64,000 bases of DNA from Argentina anserina (lineage: Eukaryota > Streptophyta > Magnoliopsida > Rosales > Rosaceae): assembly GCF_933775445.1 (NCBI RefSeq), contig NW_026089522.1:62001-126000 (forward strand), written 5' to 3'. The notes beneath the pieces were generated by a model that was given only the letters and a program-made list of their open reading frames with translations, made no database searches and had not been told where the DNA came from. A program made the position numbers and the translations under genes. Within the stretch, counting starts at the first letter, position 1, and every line of letters begins with the position of its first letter. Below are positions 54,161 through 64,000 of the stretch, piece after piece.

Positions 54161-55019
54161 CATACTCAAACGATAGAAAGATACTCAGTTTGAAAGAAAC
54201 ACACGCCCACACTGGAAACACACAAAAATTCAATAGAAACTCGCCTCAGAAAACCTTACAGAAAGATACTCAAACGAGAATTGAAAAGATACTCAAAGGG
54301 CAATAGTAAACATACTCAAAGGATAGAAAGATACTCAGTTTGAAAGAAACACACGCCCACACTGGAAACACTCTCAAATTCAAGAAAAACTCGCATCGAA
54401 GGCCGTTCAGAAAGATACTCAAACGAGGATTGAAAAGATACTCAAATTGCAATAGTAAACATACTCAAACGATAGAAAGATACTCAGTTTGAAAGAAATA
54501 CACGCCCACACTGGAAACACTCTCAAATTCAAGAAAAACTCGCATCGAAAGCCGTTGAGAAAGATACTCAAACGATAATTGAAAAGATACTCAAATTGCA
54601 ATAGTAACCATACTCAAACGATAGAAAGATACTCAGTTTGAAAGAAACACACGCCCACACTGGAAACACACAAAAATTCAATAGAAACTCGCCTCAGAAA
54701 GCCTTACAGAAAGATACTCAAACGAGAATTGAAAAGATACTCAAAGTGCAATAGTAAACATACTCAAACGATAGAAAGATACTCAGTTTGAAAGAAACAC
54801 ATGCCCACACTGGAAACACTCTCAAATTCAATAGAAACTCGCATCAGAAAGCCTTACAGAAAGATACTCAAACGAGAATTGAAAAGATACTCAAATTGCA
54901 ATAGTAAACATACTCAAACGATAGAAAGATACTCAGTTTGAAAGAAACACACGCCCACACTGGAAACACTCTCAAATTCAAGAAAAACTCGCATCGAAGG
55001 CCGTTCAGAAAGATACTCA

Positions 55020-55330
55020 AACGAGGATTAAAAGATACTCAAATTGCAATAGTAAACATACTCCAAACGATAGAAAGATACTCAGTTTGAAAGAAATACA
55101 CGCCACACTGGAAACACTCTCAAATTCAAGAAAAACTCGCATCGAAAGCCTTGAGAAAGATACTCAAACGATAATTGAAAAGATACTCAAATTGCAATAG
55201 TAACCATACTCAAACGATAGAAAGATACTCAGTTTGAAAGAAACACACGCCCACACTGGAAACACACAAAAATTCAATAGAAGATCGCCTCAGAAAGCCT
55301 TACAGAAAGATACTCAAACGAGATTGAAAA
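55020..55330 (+). repeat. Monomers with clustered one-base indels
   Basis: Within about 310 bp there are one-base losses at about 55,028 (GGATTAAAAG for GGATTGAAAAG), 55,101 (CGCCACACTGG) and 55,322 (ACGAGATTG), and a gain at about 55,063 (ACTCCAAACG). GCCTTGAG at about 55,149 is also one base short, but that change is shared with about 57,537. Elsewhere the array goes kilobases with few indels. It may be real or a consensus error. Confidence 0.8.
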
Positions 55331-58300
55331 GATACTCAAAGTGCAATAGTAAACATACTCAAACGATAGAAAGATACTCAGTTTGAAAGAAACACATGCC
55401 CACGCTGGAAACACTCTCAAATTCAATAGAAACTCGCATCAGAAAGCCTTACAGAAAGATACTCAAACGAGAATTGAAAAGATACTCAAAATGCAATAGT
55501 AAACATACTCAAAATATAGAAAGATACTCAGTTTGAAAGAAACACACGCCCACACTGGAAACACTCTCAAATTCAATAGAAACTCGCATCAGAAAGCCTT
55601 ACAGAAAGATACTCAAACGAGAATTGAAAAGATACTCAAATTGCAATAGTAAACATACTCAAACGATAGAAAGATACTGAGTTTGAAAGAAACACACGCC
55701 CACACTGGAAACACTCTCAAATTCAATAGAAACTCGCATCAGAAAGCCTTACAGAAAGATACTCAAACGATAATTGAAAAGAAACTCAAATTGCAATAGT
55801 AAACATACTCAAACAATTGAAAGATACTCAGTTTGAAAGAAACACACGCCCACACTGGAAACACTCTCAAATTCAAAAAAAACTCGCATCGAAAGCCGTT
55901 CAGAAAGATACTCAAACGAGAATTGAAAAGATACTCAAAGTGCAATAGTAAACATACTCAAATGATAGAAAGATACTCAGTTTGAAAGAAACACACGCCC
56001 ACACTGGAAACACTCTCAAATTCAAGAAAAACTCGTATCGAAAGCCGTTTAGAAAGATACTCAAACGAGAATTGAAAAGATACTCAAATTGCAATAGTAA
56101 ACATACTCAAACGATAGAAAGATACTCAGTTTGAAAGAAACACACGCCCACACTGGAAACACTCTCAAATTCAAGAAAAACTCGCATCGAAAGCCTTTCA
56201 GAAAGATACTCAAACGAGGATTGAAAAGATACTCAAATTGCAATAGTAAACATACTCAAAAGATAGAAATATACTCAGTTTGAAAGAAACACACGCCCAC
56301 ACTGGAAACACTCTCAAATTCAATAGAAACTCGCATCAGAAAGCCGTTCAGAAAGATACTCAAACGAGAATTGAAAAGATACTCAAAGTGCAATAGTAAA
56401 CATACTCAAACGATAGAAAGATACTCAGTTTGAAAGAAACACACGCCCAAACTGGAAACACTGTCAAATTCAAGAAAAACTCGCATCGAAAGCCGTTCAG
56501 AAAGATAGTCAACGAGAATTGAAAAGATACTCAAAGTGCAATAGTAAACATACTCAAACGATAGAAAGATACTCAGTTTGAAAGAAACACACCCCCACAC
56601 TGGAAACACTCTCAAATTCAAGAAAAACTCGCATCGAAATCCTTTCAGAAAGATACTCAAACGAGGATTGAAAAGATACTCAAATTGCAATAGTAAACAT
56701 ACTCAAAAGATAGAAAGATACTCAGTTTGAAAGAAACACACGCCCACACTGGAAACAATCTCAAATTCAATAGAAACTCGCATCAGAAAGCCTTACAGAA
56801 AGATACTCAAACGACAATTGAAAAGATACTCAAAGGGCAATAGTAAACATACTCAAAGGATAGAAAGATACTCAGTTTGAAAGAAACACACGCCCACACT
56901 GGAAACACTCTCAAATTCAAGAAAAACTCGCATCGAAGGCCGTTCAGAAAGATACTCAAACGAGGATTGAAAAGATACTCAAATTGCAATAGTAAACATA
57001 CTCAAACGATAGAAAGATACTCAGTTTGAAAGAAATACACGCCCACACTGGAAACACTCTCAAATTCAAGAAAAACTGGCATCGAAAGCCGTTGAGAAAG
57101 ATACTCAAACGATAATTGAAAAGATACTCAAATTGCAATAGTAACCATACTCAAACGATAGAAAGATACTCAGTTTGAAAGAAACACACGCCCACACTGG
57201 AAACACACAAAAATTCAATAGAAACTCGCCTCAGAAAGCCTTACAGAAAGATACTCAAACGAGAATTGAAAAGATACTCAAATTGCAATAGTAAACATAC
57301 TCAAAGGATAGAAAGATACTCAGTTTGAAAGAAACACACGCCCACACTGGAAACACTCTCAAATTCAAGAAAAACTCGCATCGAAGGCCGTTCAGAAAGA
57401 TACTCAAACGAGGGTTGAAAAGATACTCAAATTGCAATAGTAAACATACTCAAACGATAGAAAGATACTCAGTTTGAAAGAAATACACGCCCACACTGGA
57501 AACACTCTCAAATTCAAGAAAAACTCGCATCGAAAGCCTTGAGAAAGATACTCAAACGATAATTGAAAAGATACTCAAATTGCAATAGTAACCATACTCA
57601 AACGATAGAAAGATACTCAGTTTGAAAGAAACACACGCCCACACTGGAAACACACAAAAATTTAATAGAAGATCGCCTCAGAAAGCCTTACAGAAAGATA
57701 CTCAAACGAGAATTGAAAAGATACTCAAAGTGCAATAGTAAACATACTCAAACGATAGAAAGATACTCAGTTTGAAAGAAACACAAGCCCACACTGGAAA
57801 CACTCTCAAATTCAATAGAAACTCGCATCAGAAAGCCTTACAGAAAGATACTCAAATGAGAATTGAAAAGATACTCAAAATGCAATAGTAAACATACTCA
57901 AAATATAGAAAGATACTCAGTTTGAAAGAAACACACGCCCACACTGGAAACACTCTCAAATTCAATAGAAACTCGCATCAGAAAGCCTTACAGAAAGATA
58001 CTCAAACGAGAATTGAAAAGATACTCAAATTGCAATAGTAAACATACTCAAACGATAGAAAGATACTCAGTTTGAAAGAAACACACGCCCACACTGGAAA
58101 CACTCTCAAATTCATGAAAAACTCGCATCGAAAGCCGTTCAGAAAGATAGTCTAACGAGAATTGAAAAGATACTCAAAGTGCAATAGTAAACATACTCAA
58201 ACGATAGAAAGATACTCAGTTTCAAAGAAACACACGCCCACACTGGAAACACTCTCAAATTCAAGAAAAACTCGCATCGAAAGCCGTTCAGAAAGATAGT

Positions 58301-58441
58301 CAAACGAGAATTGAAAATATACTCAAAGTGCAATAGTAAACATACTCAAATGATAGAAAGATACTCAGTTTGAAAGAAACACACGCCCACACTGGAAACA
58401 CACAAAAATTCAATAGAAACTCGCCTCAGAAAGCCTTACAG

Positions 58442-58510
58442 AAAGATACTCAAACGAGAATTGAAAAGATACTCAAACGAGAATTGAAAAGATACTCAAA
58501 CGAGAATTGA
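58442..58510 (+). repeat. 23-bp subunit triplication
   Basis: Three perfect copies in tandem (58,442-58,464, 58,465-58,487 and 58,488-58,510) follow a type C monomer body, adding 46 bp. No other triplication was seen. The sequence context (after a C unit) differs from the 24-32 kb events, so this is probably an independent expansion. Confidence 0.92.
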
Positions 58511-60030
58511 AAAGATACTCAAAGTGCAATAGTAAACATACTCAAACGATAGAAAGATACTCAGTTTGAAAGAAACACACGCCCACACTGGAAACACTCT
58601 TAAATTCAATAGAAACTCGCATCAGAAAGCCTTACAGAAAGATACTCAAACGAGAATTGAAAAGATACTCAAATTGCAATAGTAAACATACTCAAACGAT
58701 AGAAAGATACTCAGTTTGAAAGAAACACACGCCCACACTGGAAACACTCTCAAATTCAAGAAAAACTCGCATCAGAAAGCCTTACAGAAAGATACTCAAA
58801 CGAGAATTGAAAAGATACTCAAAGTGCAATAGTAAACATACTCAAACGATAGAAAGATACTCAGTTTGAAAGAAACACACGCCCACACTGGAAACACTCT
58901 CAAATTCAATGGAAACTCGCATCAGAAAGCCTTACAGAAAGATACTCAAACGATAATTGCAAAGATACTCAAATTGCAATAGTAACCATACTCAAACGAT
59001 AGAACGATACTCAGTTTGAAAGAAACACACGCCCACACTGGAAACACACAAAAATTCAATAGAAGATCGCCTCAGAAAGCCTTACAGAAAGATACTCAAA
59101 CGAGAATTGAAAAGATACTCAAAGTGCAATAGTAAACATACTCAAACGATAGAAAGATACTCAGTTTGAAAGAAACACATGCCCACACTGGAAACACTCT
59201 CAAATTCAATAGAAACTCGCATCAGAAAGCCTTACAGAAAGATACTCAAACGAGAATTGAAAAGATACTCAAAATGCAATAGTAAACATACTCAAAATAT
59301 AGAAAGATACTCAGTTTGAAAGAAACACACGCCCACACTGGAAACACTCTCAAATTCAATAGAAACTCGCATCAGAAAGCCTTACAGAAAGATAGTCAAA
59401 CGAGAATTGAAAAGATACTCAAATTGCAATAGTAAACATACTCAAACGATAGAAAGATACTGAGTTTGAAAGAAACACACGCCCACACTGGAAACACTCT
59501 CAAATTCAATAGAAACTCGCATCAGAAAGCCTTACAGAAAGATACTCAAACGATAATTGAAAAGAAACTCAAATTGCAATAGTAAACATACTCAAACAAT
59601 TGAAAGATACTCAGTTTGAAAGAAACACACGTCCACACTGGAAACACTCTCAAATTCAAAAAAAACTCGCATCGAAAGCCGTTCAGAAAGATACTCAAAC
59701 GAGAATTGAAAAGATACTCAAAGTGCAATAGTAAACATACTCAAATGATAGAAAGATACTCAGTTTGAAAGAAACACACGCCCACACTGGAAACACTCTC
59801 AAATTCAAGAAAAACTCGTATCGAAAGCCGTTTAGAAAGATACTCAAACGAGAATTGAAAAGATACTCAAATTGCAATAGTAAACATACTCAAACGATAG
59901 AAAGATACTCAGTTTGAAAGAAACACACGCCCACACTGGAAACACTCTCAAATTCAAGAAAAACTCGCATCGAAAGCATTTCAGAAAGATACTCAAACGA
60001 GGATTAAAAAGATACTCAAATTGCAATAGT

Positions 60031-62397
60031 AAACATACTCAAAGGATAGAAAGATACTCAGTTTGAAAGAAACACACCCCCACACTGGAAACACTCTCAA
60101 ATTCAAGAAAAACTCGGATCGAAAGCCGTTCAGAAAGATACTCAAATGAGGATTGAAAAGATACTCAAATTGCAATAGTAAACATACTCAAACGATAGAA
60201 AGATACTCAGTTTGAAAGAAACACACGCCCACACTGGAAACACTCTCAAATTCAATAGAAACTCGCATCAGAAAGCCTTACAGAAAGATTCTCAAACGAT
60301 AATTGAAAAGATACTCAAATTGCAATAGTAAACATACTCAAAGGATAGAAAGATACTCAGTTTGAAAGAAACACACGCCCACACTGGAAACACTCTCAAA
60401 TTCAATAGAAACTCCCATCAGAAAGCCTTACAGAAAGATACTCAAACGAGAATTGAAAAGATACTCAAACTGCAATAGTAAACATACTCAAACGATAGAA
60501 AGATACTCAGTTTGAAAGAAACACACGCCCACACTGGAAACACTATCAAATTCAAGAAAAACTCGCATCGAAAACCCGTTGAGAAAGATACTCAAAGAAT
60601 AATTGAAAAGATACACAAATTGCAATAGTAAGCATACTCAAACGATAGAAAGATACTCAGTTTGAAAGAAACACACGCCCACACTGGAAACACACAAAAA
60701 TTCAATAGAAACTCCCCTCAGAAAGCCTTACAGAAAGATACTTAAACGAGAATTGAAAAGATACTCAAAGTGCAATAGTGAACATACTCAAACGATAGAA
60801 AGATACTCAGTTTGAAAGAAACACACGCCCACACTGGAAACACACAAAAATTCAATAGAAACTCGCCTCAGAAAGCCTTACAGAAAGATACTCAAACGAG
60901 AATTGAAAAGATACTCAAATTGCAATAGTAAACATACTCAAACGATAGAAAGATACTCAGTTTCAAAGAAACATACGCCCACACTGGAAACACTCTCAAA
61001 TTCAATAGAAACTCGCATCAGAAAGCCTTTTAGAAAGATACTCAAACGATAATTGAAAAGATACTCAAAGTGCAATAGTAAACATACTCAAACGATAGAA
61101 AGATACTCAGTTTGAAAGAAACACACGCCCACACTGGAAGCACTCTCAAATTCAAGAAAAACTCGCATCGAAAGCCGTTCAGAAAGAGACTCAAATGAGG
61201 ATTGAAAAGATACTCAAATTGCAATAGTAAACATACTCAAACGATAGAAAGATACTCAGTTTGAAAGAAACATACGCCCACACTGGAAACACTCTCAAAT
61301 TCAATAGAAACACGCATCAGAATGCCTTACAGAAAGATACTCAAACGATAATTGAAAAGATACTCAAAGTGCAATAGTAAACATACTCAAACGATAGAAA
61401 GATACTCAGTTTGAAAGAAACACACGCCCACACTGGAAGCACTCTCAAATTCAATAGAAACTCGCATCAGAAAGCCTTTTAGAAAGATACTCAAACGATA
61501 ATTGAAAAGATACTCAAAGTGCAATAGTAAACATACTCAAACGATAGAAAGATACTCAGTTTGAAAGAAACACACGCCCACACTGGAAGCACTCTCAAAT
61601 TCAAGAAAAACTCGCATCGAAAGCCGTTCAGAAAGATACTCAAATGAGGATTGAAAAGATACTCAAATTGCAATAGTAAACATACTCAAACGATAGAAAG
61701 ATACTCAGTTTGAAAGAAACATACGCCCACACTGGAAGCACTCTCAAATTCAATAGAAACTCGCATCAGAAAGCCTTACAGAAAGATACTCAAACGATAA
61801 TTGAAAAGATACTCAAAGTGCAATAGTAAACATACACAAACGATAGAAAGATACTCAGTTTGAAAGAAACACACGCCCACACTGGAAGCACTCTCAAATT
61901 CAAGAAAAACTCGCATCGAAAGCCGTTCAGAAAGATACTTAAACGAGGATTGAAAAGATACTCAAATTGCAATAGTAAACATACTCAAAGGATAGAAAGA
62001 TACACAGTTTGAAAGAAACACACGCCCACACTGGAAACACTCTCAAATTCAATAGAAACTCGCATCAGAAAGCCTTACAGAAATATACTCAAACGAAAAT
62101 TGAAAAGATACTCAAAGTGCAATAGTAAACATACTCAAACGATAGAAAGATACTCAGTTTGAAAGAAACACACGCCCACACTGGAAACACTCTCAAATTC
62201 AAAAAAAACTCGGATCGAAAGCCGTTCAGAAAGATACTCAAATGAGGATTGAAAAGATACTCAAATTGCGATAGTAACCATACTCAAACGATAGAAAGAT
62301 ACTCAGTTTGAAAGAAACACACGCCCACACTGGAAACACACAAAAATTCAATAGAAACTCGCCTCAGAAAGCCTTACAGAAAGATACTCAAACGAGA
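60031..62397 (+). repeat. Mixed segment with GGAAGC monomer block
   Basis: These are ordinary monomers, slightly more diverged than elsewhere. One unit around 60,540-60,625 carries several private changes (CACTATCAAATTC, GAAAACCCGTTGAG, CTCAAAGAATAATTG, GATACACAAATTG). From about 61,050 to 61,940, five of six units have CACTGGAAGCACTC instead of CACTGGAAACACTC. Some of these are paired with ACATACGCCC, and there is a 449-bp internal repeat (61,042 and 61,491). The variant appears nowhere else in the window that I could find, so it is a local expansion. Confidence 0.75.
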
Positions 62398-63191
62398 ATT
62401 GAAAAGATACTCAAAGTGCAATAGTAAACATACTCAAACGATAGAAAGATACTCAGTTTGAAAGAAACACACGCCCACACTGGTAACACTCTCAAATTCA
62501 AGAAAAACTCGCATCGAAAGCCGTTCAGAAAGATAGTCAAACGAGAATTGAAAAGATACTCAAAGTGCAATAGTAAACATACTCAAACGATAGAAAGATA
62601 CTCAGTTTGAAAGAAACACACGCCCAACTGGAAACCCACAAAAATTCAATAGAAACTCGCCTCAGAAAGCCTTACAGAAAGATACTCAAACGAGAATTGA
62701 AAAGATAGTCAAACGAGAATTGAAAAGATACTCAAATTGCAATAGTAAACATACTCAAACGATAGAAAGATACTCAGTTTTAAAGAAACACACGCCCACA
62801 CTGGAAACACTCTAAAATTCAATGGAAACTCGCATCAGAAAGCCTTACAGAAAGATAGTCAAACGATAATTGAAAAGATACTCAAAGTGCAATAGTAAAC
62901 ATACTCAAACGATAGAAAGATACTCAGTTTGAAAGAAAAACACGCCCACACTGGAAACACACAAAAATTCAATAGAAACTCGCCTCAGAAAGCCGTACAG
63001 AAAGATACTCAAACGAGAATTGAAAAGATACTCAAACGAGAATTGAAAAGATACTCAAAGTGCAATAGTAAACATACTCAAACGATAGAAAGATACTCAG
63101 TTTGAAAGAAACACACGCCCACACTGGAAACACTCTTAAATTCAATAGAAACTCGCATCAGAAAGCCTTACAGAAAGATACTCAAACGAGA
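62398..63191 (+). repeat. HOR-9 copy 1: 794 bp, five monomers plus two 23-bp subunits
   Basis: The unit can be summed exactly: B (149) + C lacking one base in CGCCCAACTGG (149) + 23-bp subunit + A (150) + C with GCCGTACAG (150) + 23-bp subunit + A (150) = 794 bp. The monomer start at 62,398 recurs at 63,192 and again at 63,986. The two extra subunits lie at 62,678-62,723 (second copy with GATAGTC) and 63,001-63,046. Confidence 0.88.
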
Positions 63192-63985
63192 ATTGAAAAG
63201 ATACTCAAAGTGCAATAGTAAACATACTCAAACGATAGAAAGATACTCAGTTTGAAAGAAACACACGCCCACACTGGAAACACTCTCAAATTCAAGAAAA
63301 ACTCGCATCGAAAGCCGTTCAGAAAGATAGTCAAACGAGAATTGAAAAGATACTCAAAGTGCAATAGTAAACATACTCAAACGATAGAAAGATACTCAGT
63401 TTGAAAGAAACACACGCCCAACTGGAAACCCACAAAAATTCAATAGAAACTCGCCTCAGAAATCCTTACAGAAAGATACTCAAACGAGAATTGAAAAGAT
63501 AGTCAAACGAGAATTGAAAAGATACTCAAAGTGCAATAGTAAACATACTCAAATGATAGAAAGATACTCAGTTTGAAAGAAATACACGCCCACACTGGAA
63601 ACACTCTCAAATTCAATGGAAACTCGCATCAGAAAGCCTTACAGAAAGATAGTCAAACGATAATTGAAAAGATACTCAAAGTGCAATAGTAAACATACTC
63701 AAACGATAGAAAGATACTCAGTTTGAAAGAAAAACACGCCCACACTGGAAACACACAAAAATTCAATAGAAACTCGCCTCAGAAAGCCGTACAGAAAGAT
63801 ACTCAAACGAGAATTGAAAAGATACTCAAACGAGAATTGAAAAGATACTCAAAGTGCAATAGTAAACATACTCAAACGATAGAAAGATAATCAGTTTGAA
63901 AGAAACACACGCCCACACTGGAAACACTCTTAAATTCAATAGAAACTCGCATCAGAAAGCCTTACAGAGAGATACTCAAACGAGA
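63192..63985 (+). repeat. HOR-9 copy 2: 794 bp, continuing past the window edge
   Basis: The same five-monomer, two-subunit composition as copy 1, with shared CGCCCAACTGGAAACCC (62,622 and 63,416) and GAAAGAAAAACACG (62,931 and 63,725). It has private changes such as GAAATCCTTACAG (about 63,464), GATAATCAG (about 63,885) and ACAGAGAGATAC (about 63,967). A third copy starts at 63,986 and is cut by the window end, so the true number of copies is unknown. Confidence 0.86.
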
Positions 63986-64000
63986 ATTGAAAAGATACTC

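Larger units (their letters stand above)
53471..60030 (+). repeat. HOR-8 region: repeats at 2,537 and 3,783 bp
   Basis: Units 54,270 and 54,419 recur at 56,807 and 56,956 (offset 2,537). The segment from about 55,200 to 56,250 recurs at about 58,985-60,030 (offset 3,782, then 3,783 after a one-base deletion near 55,322), with shared ACACATGCCC (55,396 and 59,179) and AGAAACTCAAATTG (about 55,780 and 59,563). The rare GAAGATCGCCTCAG type C derivative appears three times, at 55,281, 57,669 and 59,063. No gene or mobile element is present. Confidence 0.78.
1..64000 (+). repeat. Satellite DNA array, 149/150-bp monomer, about 428 head-to-tail copies
   Basis: The same 149- or 150-bp unit recurs from the first base to the last with no inversion, no inserted element and no unique spacer. 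Unit starts can be followed by the recurrent ATTGAAAAGATACTC, for example at 299, 449, 599 and 749, and at 21,944 and 22,093. Most neighbouring copies differ by a few substitutions and by one length change (149 versus 150 bp). Both edges lie inside the array. Composition is A-rich on the given strand, about 37% GC. No ATG-initiated reading frame of useful length, tRNA, rRNA, transposon terminus or telomeric repeat was seen anywhere. Such arrays are known from eukaryotic heterochromatin; a centromeric role is inferred only from array size and unit length. The family is not one I recognise. Confidence 0.98.

Noticed and set aside
141..63364. Many near-identical minus-strand reading frames of about 60 codons, rich in Phe, Leu and Tyr, one per B-type monomer (for example 141-323, 21,934-22,116 and 63,182-63,364)
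   Set aside because: They start at TTG (complement of CAA in GTGCAATAG or TTGCAATAG), not ATG, and are 183 bp inside a 149-bp repeat, so neighbours overlap. They exist only because the DNA is repeated, and the hydrophobic make-up follows from the A-rich opposite strand. Type A and C units mostly lack the frame. No ribosome-binding or promoter context was seen.
1..64000. CRISPR array (short repeats at regular spacing)
   Set aside because: The AAAGATACTC-like subunits are spaced 19-25 bp, but the stretches between them are themselves repeated every 150 bp and so are not unique spacers. No cas gene or leader is present.
1..64000. Tandem-repeat protein gene with about 50-residue repeats
   Set aside because: 150 bp is a multiple of three, but 149-bp units are interspersed and break the frame. 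Stop codons occur in every frame within one or two monomers on both strands.
1..64000. CENP-B box
   Set aside because: I looked for NTTCGNNNNANNCGGGN on both strands. The nearest segments (TTTCGATGCGAG and TATCGTTTGAGTATG on the minus strand) lack the CGGG part, and the first also lacks the central A. Its absence does not exclude a centromere.
1..64000. Telomeric repeat, rDNA spacer, or tandemly repeated transposon fragment
   Set aside because: No TTAGGG, TTTAGGG or TTAGG runs, no rRNA-like stretch, and no terminal inverted repeat, LTR, poly-A tail or transposase-like frame adjoins the monomers.
1..64000. tRNA-derived or SINE-like origin with RNA polymerase III boxes
   Set aside because: No convincing GGTTCGANTCC B box or paired A box was found in the monomer on either strand, and no T-run terminator at a consistent position.

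Overview
The whole 64 kb is one uninterrupted head-to-tail satellite DNA array. I see no protein-coding gene, RNA gene, transposable element, CRISPR array or unique flanking sequence. The first and last bases both fall inside the array, so its true ends lie outside the window. The monomer is 149 or 150 bp, there are roughly 428 copies (64,000 divided by about 149.5), and all are in the same orientation. A hand count of one 149-bp monomer (21,944-22,092) gives A 68, C 32, G 23, T 26. That is about 37% GC with a very strong A-over-T strand bias. A long homogeneous tandem array of near-nucleosome-length monomers with nested higher-order repeats (HORs) is typical of eukaryotic centromeric, pericentromeric or subtelomeric heterochromatin, probably from a long-read assembly. 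I do not recognise the satellite family and cannot name the organism.

Three main monomer classes are interleaved. Type A is 150 bp, with AATAGAAACTCGCATCAG and then GCCTTACAG. Type B is 149 bp, with CAAGAAAAACTCGCATCG and then GCCGTTCAG. Type C is 150 bp, with ACACACAAAAATTC in place of the usual ACACTCTCAAATTC, always followed by CGCCTCAG. A further B subtype has CCCCCACACTGG and GCCTTTCAG. The monomer is itself built from seven degenerate subunits of 19-25 bp, most of which begin AAAGATACTC or a close variant.

Layout: 299-5,964 holds two 19-monomer HOR copies of 2,833 bp. 5,990-10,180 holds a repeat with about 2,696 bp offset. 11,045-16,410 holds three rearranged copies of the first HOR. 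16,411-21,485 is mixed, including a 449-bp three-monomer tandem. 21,486-30,050 contains overlapping repeats at offsets 3,011 and about 5,255. 29,075-34,057 holds a 2,566-bp unit and a copy one monomer shorter. 33,041-43,089 holds a run of related HORs of 16, 17, 9 and 12 monomers. 43,520-53,470 holds a 33-monomer, 4,931-bp HOR in two nearly identical copies. 54,100-60,030 holds repeats at 2,537 and 3,783 bp offsets. 60,030-62,397 is mixed with a local GGAAGC variant block. 62,398-64,000 holds a 794-bp HOR that contains two extra 23-bp subunits per unit.

The most informative observations concern how the array evolves: repeated 23-bp subunit duplications plus what looks like the reciprocal deletion, hybrid monomers, a length-variable HOR series, and two short clusters of private indels that may be assembly errors. 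Other points are helically phased A-tracts and a GC-rich box resembling a zinc-finger site in nearly every monomer. The window does not contain a new protein-based system. What may be undescribed is the satellite family and its two-level architecture. All comparisons were made by eye, so offsets are reliable where stated but identity levels are estimates.
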